Part shown: positions 14,906 to 22,942 of the stretch, piece by piece
Numbering within the stretch: the stretch's first letter is position 1
How the letters are laid out: each line of letters begins with the position of its first letter
From: Actinomycetes bacterium
GTDB taxonomy: Bacteria > Actinomycetota > Actinomycetes > Streptosporangiales > Streptosporangiaceae
NCBI GenBank assembly: GCA_021792855.1
Contig: JAJYTW010000017.1
Coordinates: forward strand, 1 to 37,050
Direction of reading: 5' to 3'
Length of the DNA: 37,050 bases
The notes under the pieces: generated by a model
The model's input: the letters and a program-made list of their open reading frames with translations, nothing else
What the model was told of the DNA's origin: nothing
Database searches by the model: none
Position numbers and translations under genes: made by a program

Positions 14906-16237
14906 CTAGCCCTCGATAGCCTGCCGCATCGGGCGGAGCTTGGCCTGGGCTTCGGCCAGCTCAGAGGCCGGCTGCGAACCGGCGACAATGCCGCATCCGG
15001 CGAAAAGCCGGGCCTGTCGGCCGGAGATCTCGCCGCACCGCAGCGCGATGCCCCACTCGCCGTTACCGCGCGCGTCCACCCAGCCCACCGGGCCGCTGTA
15101 CCGGCCCCGGTCCATGCCCTCAAGCTCACGGATCAGTTCGAGCGCGGACTCCGACGGCGTGCCGCACACGGCCGGGGTCGGATGCAGCGCCGCGGCCAGC
15201 GCCAGGGCCGAGCGCTGCCCGGACCCGTCGTCGGCCAGCACTCCCTCGACCCGGGTGGCCAGGTGCTGGACGTTCTCGAGCCGGAGCAGGACGGGCCGCG
15301 GCGCGACCTCCAGGCTGGAGCACAGCGGCGCGAGCGAGGCGCGCACGTCCCGCACCGCGTACTGGTGCTCGTCCAGGTCCTTCGCGGAGGCGAGCAGCGC
15401 GGCGCCCAGTTCGTCGTCCGCCTCGGCGGTGCCGCCCCGGGGCGTGGTCCCGGCCAGCACCAGGGAGTGCACCCAGTCGCCGGTCCGGCGGATCAGCAGT
15501 TCCGGCGTCGCGCCGACCAGTCCGGCGCAGGCGAAGGTGTAGCAGTCCGGGTACCTGGCGGCCAGGCGGGTGAGCAGCACCCGGGGATCGATGTCCTGCG
15601 CCGCCGTCGCGTGCAGGTCGAGCGCCAGCACCACCTTGCGGACCGTGCCCGCGCCGATCGCGTCGACGGCGGCGGCCACGGCCCGCTCCCAGTCCGGTGC
15701 GGACAGGCCGCCGTCGGACCACCGCACCCCGGTCGGCGTGGTCAGCCGGGCCGGGGCCGGCAGCGGGCTGGGCACCTCGGGCAGGCCGGGCACGGGCAGT
15801 CCCGGTGCGGGCATTCCGGCCCGGCCGGATCCGTCCGCCTCGGCCGGAACGATGGTGGTCAGCCAGGACCGGCCGCCGCCGCGGCCGAGCACGATGTTCG
15901 GCACGACCAGGACCGACCCGTCGGAGGCCGGGTCGAAGGTGAAGCTGCCGAACGCGACCGGCCCGGTGCCCGGCAGGTTCACCTCGTCGGTGATGTCGGC
16001 AGCGTCGAACACCTCGCGCAGCCACTTCTCGCCCGCCGCGAACCTGTCGTGCCCGGCGGGCAGCGTGATCTTGGCCGCGGTGCCCCAGCCGACGAGGCCG
16101 TCGCCCTGCCGGACCCAGGACAGCGCGTCAGGGACCGGCAGCAGCGCGAGGAGATCGCCCGGATCGGGCACCTCGGCGGTGCGCACTGCCAGCCTGCCCG
16201 GTGCCCGCTGAGCGGCCTCATCGCGTGCGATATCCAC
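14906..16237 (-). CDS. menF: Isochorismate synthase
   Basis: It isomerises chorismate to isochorismate, the entry to menaquinone synthesis and substrate of MenD encoded in this window. The chorismate-binding domain has VRKVVLALDL with the base-forming Lys, then LAGTTPRGG. The long acidic helix DDELGAALLASAKDLDEHQYAV carries Mg-binding Glu residues. HPTPAVCGTP, GPVGWVDARGNGEWGIALRCGEI and FAGCGIVAGSQPASE follow. A GTG at 16237 (443 aa) is chosen; TTG at 16246 is an alternative. The open frame to 16702 is a shadow over crcB. A siderophore or salicylate role (DhbC/EntC type) is possible in principle, but the nearby menD, menC and menE favour MenF. It lies 53 bp after crcB on the same strand and may be co-transcribed. 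Confidence 0.88.
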   Translation of the reverse strand: MDIARDEAAQRAPGRLAVRTAEVPDPGDLLALLPVPDALSWVRQGDGLVGWGTAAKITLPAGHDRFAAGEKWLREVFDAADITDEVNLPGTGPVAFGSFTFDPASDGSVLVVPNIVLGRGGGRSWLTTIVPAEADGSGRAGMPAPGLPVPGLPEVPSPLPAPARLTTPTGVRWSDGGLSAPDWERAVAAAVDAIGAGTVRKVVLALDLHATAAQDIDPRVLLTRLAARYPDCYTFACAGLVGATPELLIRRTGDWVHSLVLAGTTPRGGTAEADDELGAALLASAKDLDEHQYAVRDVRASLAPLCSSLEVAPRPVLLRLENVQHLATRVEGVLADDGSGQRSALALAAALHPTPAVCGTPSESALELIRELEGMDRGRYSGPVGWVDARGNGEWGIALRCGEISGRQARLFAGCGIVAGSQPASELAEAQAKLRPMRQAIEG

Positions 16238-16290
16238 GGCAGTCAACTCTACGTGTGACCAGGACGGGCATTGTCGCTGGCCGGGACCGG

Positions 16291-16659
16291 TCAGAGCGCG
16301 AGTGCCAGCAGGAAGCCGAGCGCCCCGGCGGCGACGCCGATCGCCAGGCTGCCCAGCATGTTCAGCCCGGCCGCGCCGACCGCGCCGTCCTCGAGCAGTC
16401 GGAGCGTCTCGTACCCGAAGGTCGAGAACGTGGTGAGCCCGCCGCAGAACCCGATCCCGGCGAGGGCCATGACCTGAGACGACATCCCGAGATGCTGCTG
16501 CGCCCCGAGCAGGAAGCCGAGGATCGCCGAGCCGATCACGTTCACCGTGAACGTTCCCCAGGGCAGCACGCTGTCGTGCCGGGACTGGATCATCCGGTCC
16601 ATCAGATAGCGAAGCGGGGCGCCGGCCATGCCGCCGAGCGCGACGAGCAGAACCGTCAC
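16291..16659 (-). CDS. crcB: CrcB/Fluc fluoride exporter subunit (second)
   Basis: This is a 122-aa membrane protein with four hydrophobic segments, the normal Fluc length. The invariant TVN motif (38-40) and [12 protein letters not shown] (73-84) with the two fluoride-pathway Phe residues (F78, F81) are present. LRYLMDR follows the first helix, with the conserved Arg. Fluc channels are dual-topology dimers. Where two genes exist side by side, the proteins commonly form antiparallel heterodimers, so this is probably the partner of the longer CrcB encoded just upstream. The GTG start overlaps the DUF190 stop (GTGA). I looked for a fluoride riboswitch upstream of the unit and did not find the conserved core. 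Confidence 0.92.
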   Translation of the reverse strand: MTVLLVALGGMAGAPLRYLMDRMIQSRHDSVLPWGTFTVNVIGSAILGFLLGAQQHLGMSSQVMALAGIGFCGGLTTFSTFGYETLRLLEDGAVGAAGLNMLGSLAIGVAAGALGFLLALAL

Positions 16660-17060
16660 GTGGCCGGGCCCCCGGACGCCGGGCCACCGGACGTCGGGCC
16701 ACCGGACGCTAGGTCACCGGGCGCGGGCAGCGGCGCGCCCGGCCGGTGCACCCACACGTCGTCGACCAGCACCAGGCCTTCGCCGATCAGGTCGTCGATC
16801 TCGCGCAGGAACCGCTCGATCGGCTCGGCGGCGTCGACGAGAAGAATCATGACCGGCAGGTCCTGGCTGAGCGAGAGCAGGCGGCTGGTGTGGATCCGGG
16901 AGGTTATGCCGAACCCCTCCATCCCGCGGAACACGCTCGCGCCCGCCAGTCCGGCGTGGTGCGCCCGGTGCACGATCTCGGCGTACAGCGGCCGGTGATT
17001 GTGATGGTCGGACTCGCCGACGATGATCGTGACTCTCCTGGCCGCACCCTGCGGGTTCAT
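16656..17060 (-). CDS. DUF190 (PII-like) protein
   Basis: This is a 134-aa cytoplasmic protein of the DUF190 family, which is distantly related to PII/GlnB signalling proteins. Visible family features are [20 protein letters not shown] near the N-terminus, then [18 protein letters not shown], and later [18 protein letters not shown]. The last ~20 residues are a low-complexity [14 protein letters not shown] tail with an approximate 15-bp DNA repeat. The gene sits between two crcB genes with 4-bp overlaps on both sides, so the three are translationally coupled. DUF190 next to crcB is a recurrent arrangement. Regulation of the fluoride channel is the natural guess, but no function is established here. 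Confidence 0.85.
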   Translation of the reverse strand: MNPQGAARRVTIIVGESDHHNHRPLYAEIVHRAHHAGLAGASVFRGMEGFGITSRIHTSRLLSLSQDLPVMILLVDAAEPIERFLREIDDLIGEGLVLVDDVWVHRPGAPLPAPGDLASGGPTSGGPASGGPAT

Positions 17061-17665
17061 CCGGACGTCGCCTCCCGGCTCAGGCTGGCGCCGCCGCGGC
17101 CGGCGCTGTTGTGACCGGTGCTGTTGTGACCGTCGCGGCCCGCTTCGCGCGGGCCGGTCGCGGAGTCCGGGGCCAGATCACCGGCGGACCGGTCATCCGG
17201 GTAGTCGTCGCTGGCGACGCGCTGCCGGGTGACGAGCCTGGCGGTCATGACTCCGGCCCATACCGCGGCAACCCCGGCAACCAGGCTGGACAGCGCATAG
17301 GCATCGGCCAGCGCGATGCCGCCGGCCCGCAGTTGCAGCGCCACCTCGGTCGCGAACGAGGAGAAGGTGGTGAAGCCGCCGATGATCCCGGTGGTGAGGA
17401 ACAGCCGCAGTTCGCGCCGGGGCGGCCAGACGTCGAGCAGGTAGACCATCAGCAGTCCGAGCACGAAGCTGCCGACGATGTTGACGGTGAAGGTCGGCCA
17501 CGGGAAACCGGGGACCGTGGGCACCGCCAGTTCGACCAGGTAACGGGCCGTGCTGCCGAGCGCGCCGCCCGCGCCGACGGCGGCCAGGTCGACGGCGAGC
17601 GGTCTCAGCCGGCGTGGTGGCCGGGCCGGCCGGCCGGAGGCCTGGCCCGCTCGACTGCCGCGCAT
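17057..17665 (-). CDS. crcB: CrcB/Fluc fluoride exporter subunit (first, extended)
   Basis: This is a 202-aa Fluc-type membrane protein, against ~125 usual. The core has [18 protein letters not shown] (TVN at 60-62) and [12 protein letters not shown] (96-107) with the conserved Phe track and four membrane helices. It carries a ~25-residue Arg/Pro N-terminal extension and a ~55-residue hydrophilic C-terminal tail with an Asn-Ser/Thr-Gly-His repeat ([10 protein letters not shown]). The ATG at 17665 follows GGGGAGG at good spacing; the frame continues upstream only as a shadow of the radical SAM gene. Its stop overlaps the DUF190 start. It probably pairs with the short CrcB two genes downstream. 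Confidence 0.9.
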   Translation of the reverse strand: MRGSRAGQASGRPARPPRRLRPLAVDLAAVGAGGALGSTARYLVELAVPTVPGFPWPTFTVNIVGSFVLGLLMVYLLDVWPPRRELRLFLTTGIIGGFTTFSSFATEVALQLRAGGIALADAYALSSLVAGVAAVWAGVMTARLVTRQRVASDDYPDDRSAGDLAPDSATGPREAGRDGHNSTGHNSAGRGGASLSREATSG

Positions 17666-17727
17666 GATCCTCCCCGTAGCCCGCTCCCGCGAGCCCCGCC
17701 GTGCCGGTTTGACGCCTGGTGCCCAGA

Positions 17728-18804
17728 TTACAGGAGGCTGAGCTGGACCCCGGTGCTGGCGGGCGCCCGGTCCGGTTCGCTGACCGGCCTGCGGGCCGGC
17801 AGGCGCCGGGCCGCGGCCGGACTGGCCCGGCCGACGCCATGGCGGCGGGCCAGGTCGGCCACGGTGGCGGCGATCCGGTGCTGATAGGAACGCGGGGCGT
17901 AGGCGCCGGCCCGGTAGAGGTCCCGGTACCGATCGACCAGCGCCGGATGGTGAGCGGCCAGCCACTGCCCGAACCACTCCCGGGCGCCCGGGCGCAGGTG
18001 CAGCACGATTGGGCTGACGCTCGCCGCCCCGGCGGCGGCGATCTCCCGGACGGTGCGTTCCAGTTGAGCGGGGGAATCGGACAGGAACGGCAGCACCGGC
18101 CCCATCAGGACGCCGCACCGCAGTCCGCGCGCTGTGACCGCGGCGCAGACCTCGAGTCGGCGCTGCGGGCTCGGCGTTCCCGGCTCGACCAGCCGCGACA
18201 ACGCGGCGTCGGCGAAACCGACCGAGACGTTGAGGCCGACCGTGGTCACCTCGGCCGCCGCCGCGAGCAGGTCCAGATCCCGCAGCAGCAGGGTGCCCTT
18301 GGTGAGGATCGAGAACGGGTTCCTGGCCGCGCGCAGCGCCTCGATGATGCCGGGCATCAGCCGGTACCGGCCCTCCGCCCGCTGGTAGCAGTCCACGTTC
18401 GTGCCCATGGCGATGTGCTCGCCGGTCCAGCGCGGGCTGGCAAGCTCCCGGCGCAGCAGTTCCGCCGCGTTGACCTTGACGATGATCTTGGAGTTGAAAT
18501 CCAGGCCGGCGTCCAGATCCAGGTAGGCGTGGCTGCCCCGGGCGAAGCAGTACACGCAGGCGTGGCCGCACCCGCGATACGGGTTGATGGTGGCCCGGAA
18601 TGGCAGCCGGGATTGGCCGGGCACCCGGCTGATAATCGAGCGAGCCCGGATCTCGTAGAACGACATGCCGCGGAATCCCGGCGTGTCGAAGGTGGCCGCC
18701 ACGGCGTCCCGGCCGAACAGGACCGGGGCGGCGGGGGCCTGCCGCGCGACCCCGGCGGGCCGCGCCGTGGGCTCGTCGTCGATCCGCAGGGCTTCCCACC
18801 GCAC
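17728..18804 (-). CDS. Rv2578c-family radical SAM protein (SplB-like)
   Basis: This is a 358-aa radical SAM enzyme of the Rv2578c / spore-photolyase-related family; its substrate is unknown. From the GTG at 18804 (VRWEALRIDDEP, matching the family's usual MRW start) the cluster motif is GCGHACVYC (Cys79, 83, 86), a CxxxCxxC. NPYRGCGHACVYCFARGSH is the signature, followed by DLDAGLDFNSKIIVKVN and IAMGTNVDCYQ. No Shine-Dalgarno exists. Instead a TTGCAC-N17-TATAGT promoter ends 7 nt before the GTG, so the transcript should be leaderless. A LexA-like palindrome lies within that promoter. The open frame to 18993 crosses the promoter and is not used. crcB follows after 62 bp. Confidence 0.88.
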   Translation of the reverse strand: MRWEALRIDDEPTARPAGVARQAPAAPVLFGRDAVAATFDTPGFRGMSFYEIRARSIISRVPGQSRLPFRATINPYRGCGHACVYCFARGSHAYLDLDAGLDFNSKIIVKVNAAELLRRELASPRWTGEHIAMGTNVDCYQRAEGRYRLMPGIIEALRAARNPFSILTKGTLLLRDLDLLAAAAEVTTVGLNVSVGFADAALSRLVEPGTPSPQRRLEVCAAVTARGLRCGVLMGPVLPFLSDSPAQLERTVREIAAAGAASVSPIVLHLRPGAREWFGQWLAAHHPALVDRYRDLYRAGAYAPRSYQHRIAATVADLARRHGVGRASPAAARRLPARRPVSEPDRAPASTGVQLSLL

Positions 18805-18811
18805 GCGGACG

Positions 18812-18840
18812 ACTATAGAACATAGTTTCGAATAGTGCAA
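18812..18840 (-). promoter_or_regulatory. Leaderless sigma-70 promoter of the radical SAM gene
   Basis: On the minus strand the -35 TTGCAC (18840-18835), a 17-nt spacer and the -10 TATAGT (18817-18812) stand 7 nt before the GTG at 18804. Transcription should begin at or next to the start codon. It is the best promoter match I see in the window. Confidence 0.7.
18816..18831. promoter_or_regulatory. Candidate LexA (SOS) box
   Basis: TCGAAA-CTAT-GTTCTA on the minus strand matches 10 of 12 positions of the actinobacterial SOS box TCGAAC-N4-GTTCGA. It lies between and over the -35 and -10 elements, ideal for repression. I recall Rv2578c being listed among LexA-regulated M. tuberculosis genes; that is from memory. 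Confidence 0.5.
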
Positions 18841-18964
18841 TACGGGTATGGTCGTGTTTACTCTTAGGTGATGAGCCGGTAAAAAATCTTCCAGCGGGGG
18901 ATAGTAGGTATCAGCCCGCCGGAATGGGCCGCCGGCGGACGCCTGCGGTGGTGGAGGTGACACG

Positions 18965-19303
18965 GTGGCGCTTCCGATGGATGAGCAGCACATCCTGGAG
19001 GAGATGGAGCGCGTGCTCGCCGCGGATGACCCGCGGCTTGCTGCCCGGCTGTCCTCCTTCGGTCAGCCCTCCTTCGCCCAGTTGCTGCGCACCGGCCGGG
19101 CCAGGGCGGCTATCTCGATTCTCGCGCTGGCCGTGATCGCGGCCGTCGCCGCGGTGATCTACATGGTGAGCGCGTTCCGGCTGACCAGTCCGGTTCCCGC
19201 GGGCAGGACCGTGCGGCATGTGGTTACCCAGCCGATCACTCCAGTCGCGGGTAGCGCGACCGCGTCCGCCGCGCCGCGGCCGCTGCGAGGCCCGACCAGC
19301 TGA
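18965..19303 (+). CDS. DUF3040 membrane protein
   Basis: This is a 112-aa protein with the actinobacterial DUF3040 N-terminus: LPMDEQHILEEMERVLAADDP (3-23), a short amphipathic region seen before the membrane anchor in this family. One hydrophobic helix follows (about 49-69, ISILALAVIAAVAAVIYMV). A Ser/Pro/Ala-rich tail ends the protein. The function of the family is unknown. The GTG at 18965 has GGAGGTG 6 nt upstream, a clear ribosome site. It is divergent from the radical SAM gene across 160 bp and stands alone on the plus strand. Confidence 0.8.
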   Translation: MALPMDEQHILEEMERVLAADDPRLAARLSSFGQPSFAQLLRTGRARAAISILALAVIAAVAAVIYMVSAFRLTSPVPAGRTVRHVVTQPITPVAGSATASAAPRPLRGPTS

Positions 19304-19434
19304 TCCGGCCCGGTCGGCCGGGACCGGCGGCGCCCGGCCTGGCCGGTCACCGGCGGGCTGGCGGCTGCTCGCTGCCCGCGTGGACCGGCGGTCCGGCCCC
19401 GTTGGACATATCGGGCCGGCACCGGCGGTGAGCC

Positions 19435-20226
19435 TCAGTTCGCCGGCGCGAGGCCAGCCGGCGGACCGGCCGGCGGGTCCGGCAGTCCGGCCCGGGAGCG
19501 AGCCTCCGCCCACAGGTCGCGGTAGTAGCGCGCGGCCTGGCCGCGCGGCGCCGAAGCCGTGATCGGCGCGCGCTGCAGCGACATCCGCTCGATCGCCGAC
19601 AGCGCGGGGATCGCGGTCGCCGCCACCTCGGTGCCCTGCGCGGGCAGTTCGGCCGCGATCTCCCGGTGCAGCCGCTTGCGCCGGTCGAACATCGACCAGA
19701 ACGCGAGCACCCGCGGCCGCCTTCCGGTGAAGCCCGCGATGAAGCCGGTGAGCTGATCCAGGGTCCGCATCGACAAGGTGGTCGGGATGAGCGGAACCAG
19801 CAGCAGGTCCGCAGCGTGCAGGACGCTCTCCGACAGCAGCGAGATGCTCGGCGGGCAGTCGAGCACCACCAGGTCGTACTCATCGCCCAGCGGCCGGAGC
19901 AGGTTCCGCAGCCTGGTCATCGGCTTGCGCTGGTCGTCCAGGTGCAGGTCAAGGTTCCGGTAGGTGAAGTCGGCGGGCAGCAGGTCGAGATTGTCGAAGT
20001 CGGTCGCCTTGATCGCGTCGTCGACCGGCCGCCGGCCGGTGACCAGGGCCTTCCCGCCGCCCTTGACCCGGGGCCTGACCCGGAACAGGAAGCTCGCCGC
20101 GCCCTGCGGGTCCAGGTCCCACAACAGCACCCGGTAGCCATCACGGGCCGCGAGGTAGGCGATGTTCACCGCGGTCGACGTCTTTCCGACGCCGCCCTTG
20201 ATGTTGTAGGCCGCCAGGATCCTCAT
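19435..20226 (-). CDS. ParA/MinD-family ATPase
   Basis: This is a 263-aa Walker-type ATPase of the ParA superfamily. The deviant Walker A KGGVGKTS (10-17) has the signature Lys. LLWDLDPQGAAS is the switch I/A' motif and VVLDCPPSISLLSESVLHAADLLLVP the Walker B region. It lacks an N-terminal DNA-binding HTH, and no parB, oriT or replication gene is nearby, so chromosome or plasmid partition is unlikely. It starts 13 bp after the CHAD gene on the same strand and is probably co-transcribed. ParA-like proteins without ParB position protein complexes on the nucleoid, and CHAD domains bind polyphosphate. A role in placing polyphosphate bodies is a hypothesis only. The last ~20 residues are Pro/Ala-rich. 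Confidence 0.88.
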   Translation of the reverse strand: MRILAAYNIKGGVGKTSTAVNIAYLAARDGYRVLLWDLDPQGAASFLFRVRPRVKGGGKALVTGRRPVDDAIKATDFDNLDLLPADFTYRNLDLHLDDQRKPMTRLRNLLRPLGDEYDLVVLDCPPSISLLSESVLHAADLLLVPLIPTTLSMRTLDQLTGFIAGFTGRRPRVLAFWSMFDRRKRLHREIAAELPAQGTEVAATAIPALSAIERMSLQRAPITASAPRGQAARYYRDLWAEARSRAGLPDPPAGPPAGLAPAN

Positions 20227-20239
20227 GCTGGCCTGGCCG

Positions 20240-21913
20240 TCATCGGGCCGCGCCCGTCAGCGCCGTGATCCTGGCCTGGCCCTGCGGGCTGGAGAACGCG
20301 GCGAACCGGCCGGCGAACTCCGCCCGCGCGGCCTGCTGGCGCACGGCAAGCTGCGCGCCGATCTCGCCCATGGCGAGCAGTGCGGTCGCCGGGACACCCT
20401 GGCCGATCATCTGGGCGGCGAAGCCGCGCAGCCTGGCGCGCTGGACCTCGGTGTCCTGGAACTCGCCAAGGACGTCCTGGAGCGTCTTCAGTTCGTTGAC
20501 CGCGCGCCAGTGCTGGGCAGGCTCGTGCAGAGAGGCGAACACCTCGAGCGCGTACCGCAGTTCCTTGCAGCGCTTGCGCAGTTCGTGCAGCGCCGCCGGG
20601 GCTGACCCTTCGGTGACCGCGGCGCCGGTGCGGAGCACGTCGCGGTGGGTCCTGGCGATCCGGGCGGCCGCGTACGGGCCGGTCACCGGCCGGTGCCGGG
20701 ACGAGGAGGCGAGCCGGGCCAGGTCACGCTGCCAGTCCTCGGCGAGCCGGGCGAACCGGGCCGACCTGAGCCCGCGGACCAGCCTGCGGTGGGCCGTCGT
20801 CCGCTGCTGGCGCAGATAGTCGCGGAAGGGCTCAAGCTCGTCGGCGTTGGCGCCGATCAGGCCGTCGGCCATCGACGGGTAGGTCAGCAGGAAGACGTCC
20901 AGGTCACGGGTGGGGGTGGTCAGGTCGCCAAGCCACTTGAACTCCGGGCGGTAGCGCTCGGTCAGGCTCGGCGGCAGCGCCGATCGCGCGATCTTCAGTA
21001 CCGACCTGGTGCGCCGGACCGAGACCCGCAGGTCGTGCAGGAACTCGGTGTCGATGTCCGCGATGGTTCCGTCCCGGTTGGCCAGCGCGACCTCGAACAG
21101 CCGGCCAAGGATGGCGGCCAGGGCATGCGCGGCCGGCAGGTCGCCGGCCAGTTCCACATTGATCTTGCTGGTGTAGTCGCCGGGCCGGCGGCCGGCGGCG
21201 GCGAGCGCCGTCTCGAAGGCGGAGTGCGCGGCCGGGCCGAACCCGGGAGCCTGCTCGACAAGCTCGGCGAACCGATCCGCCTGTGCCTGGTAGCCGCGGA
21301 GCGGGATGATCGCGATCCGGTCGGACGTGCCGGGTGCCGGGGCGCCATCCGTTGCGGCGCTATCCGTTGCGGCGCCGGGCTTGGGGGCGCCGGGAATGGT
21401 GGCGCCGGGCTTGGGGGCGGGTAGCACGGTCATCCGCTCGACGACGATCCTGGCGATGGTCTTGTCGTCGGTGTTCACCGCGCGGTGCTCGGTGAGCGTG
21501 CTCGCCGCGGTGGCGACCGGCAGCATGGCGCGGATCGTCGTCACCGACATCAGGCGCTCGCGCACCGGGCCGAGCGGCAGCGCGCCGGGCAGGAAGGGCC
21601 GTCTCGGCACGGCCGCGGCGGCGCCGGTCAGCGTCTCGGCGGCGACCGGGTCGCCGTCCCGGTCGGTGAGCAGCAGTTCGCCGTGCCCGGCCCGGGTCAG
21701 CCGGTACTCCAGGATCAGGCCCGCCCGGAACAGCCGCCAGTCGAAGGTGTCGAGCCAGCTTCGGCGCAGCCGGCCGGACCGCGTGCCCGGCGAGATCGCG
21801 AACCGGGGGTCGTCGATCGGCGGCAGGCCGTCACCGGCCGTGGGCACGCCACCGGCCGGGACGAACTCCCGCACTGCGTTCACGATCGGCACGACCTCAG
21901 GACGCCGCTGCAC
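20240..21913 (-). CDS. CHAD-domain protein with degenerate CYTH region
   Basis: This is a 557-aa protein. Residues ~40-160 keep the strand pattern of a CYTH/triphosphate-tunnel domain (SWLDTFDWRLFRAGLILEY resembles the YxDTxDxxLxxAGxxLR motif). The N-terminal catalytic ExExK is absent, so tunnel enzyme activity is unlikely. A Pro/Ala linker with PAPKPG/GAPKPG repeats follows (165-195). The CHAD domain (about 230-545) has the two conserved His helices, FLHDLRVSVRRTRS (H293) and ALHELRKRCKELRYALEVF (H443), whose basic residues bind polyphosphate in known CHAD proteins. The GTG start abuts the palindrome AGCTGATCAGCT and has no strong ribosome site. A ParA-like ATPase gene follows after 13 bp. 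Confidence 0.88.
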   Translation of the reverse strand: MQRRPEVVPIVNAVREFVPAGGVPTAGDGLPPIDDPRFAISPGTRSGRLRRSWLDTFDWRLFRAGLILEYRLTRAGHGELLLTDRDGDPVAAETLTGAAAAVPRRPFLPGALPLGPVRERLMSVTTIRAMLPVATAASTLTEHRAVNTDDKTIARIVVERMTVLPAPKPGATIPGAPKPGAATDSAATDGAPAPGTSDRIAIIPLRGYQAQADRFAELVEQAPGFGPAAHSAFETALAAAGRRPGDYTSKINVELAGDLPAAHALAAILGRLFEVALANRDGTIADIDTEFLHDLRVSVRRTRSVLKIARSALPPSLTERYRPEFKWLGDLTTPTRDLDVFLLTYPSMADGLIGANADELEPFRDYLRQQRTTAHRRLVRGLRSARFARLAEDWQRDLARLASSSRHRPVTGPYAAARIARTHRDVLRTGAAVTEGSAPAALHELRKRCKELRYALEVFASLHEPAQHWRAVNELKTLQDVLGEFQDTEVQRARLRGFAAQMIGQGVPATALLAMGEIGAQLAVRQQAARAEFAGRFAAFSSPQGQARITALTGAAR

Positions 21914-21949
21914 AGCTGATCAGCTCGCACTGAGCCTACCCAGCGGGGC

Positions 21950-22753
<804 letters not shown>

Positions 22754-22942
22754 CACGGTCCTCCGGCGGGGTGGCTCGGCTGCCGACTAACTTAGCGTTT
22801 CGGCGTGTTGCCCGGTTAGGGCCAGCACGCGATTGGATAGGCACTGTGCCGGAATCCGCCACGCCGCGCCCCGCCGCGCCGGGTTGCCGGGACGGGACCT
22901 TCAGCCCTTTACCTGGCCGGGCGCGGGCGATGGACTGGGGGC

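Noticed and set aside
16238-16702. N-terminal extension of the isochorismate synthase frame
   Set aside because: The extra ~155 residues are antisense-frame Arg/Ala/Gly sequence over crcB, which is certain in another frame.
17666-17727. Fluoride riboswitch upstream of the crcB unit
   Set aside because: The conserved core (the GAUGG-type 5' part and the CUGAUGA-type 3' part with its pseudoknot) is not present in the upstream sequence that I read.
17666-18823. N-terminal extension of the first CrcB frame
   Set aside because: It is an alternative frame of the radical SAM gene; a good ribosome site marks the ATG at 17665.
19304-19434. Terminator between DUF3040 and the ParA-like gene
   Set aside because: Only a weak bulged stem (CCGGCCCGG / CCGGGACCGG) is visible, not better than chance in such GC-rich sequence.
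19435-20226. Chromosome or plasmid partition locus
   Set aside because: There is no ParB, parS-like site or replication gene beside the ParA-like ATPase.
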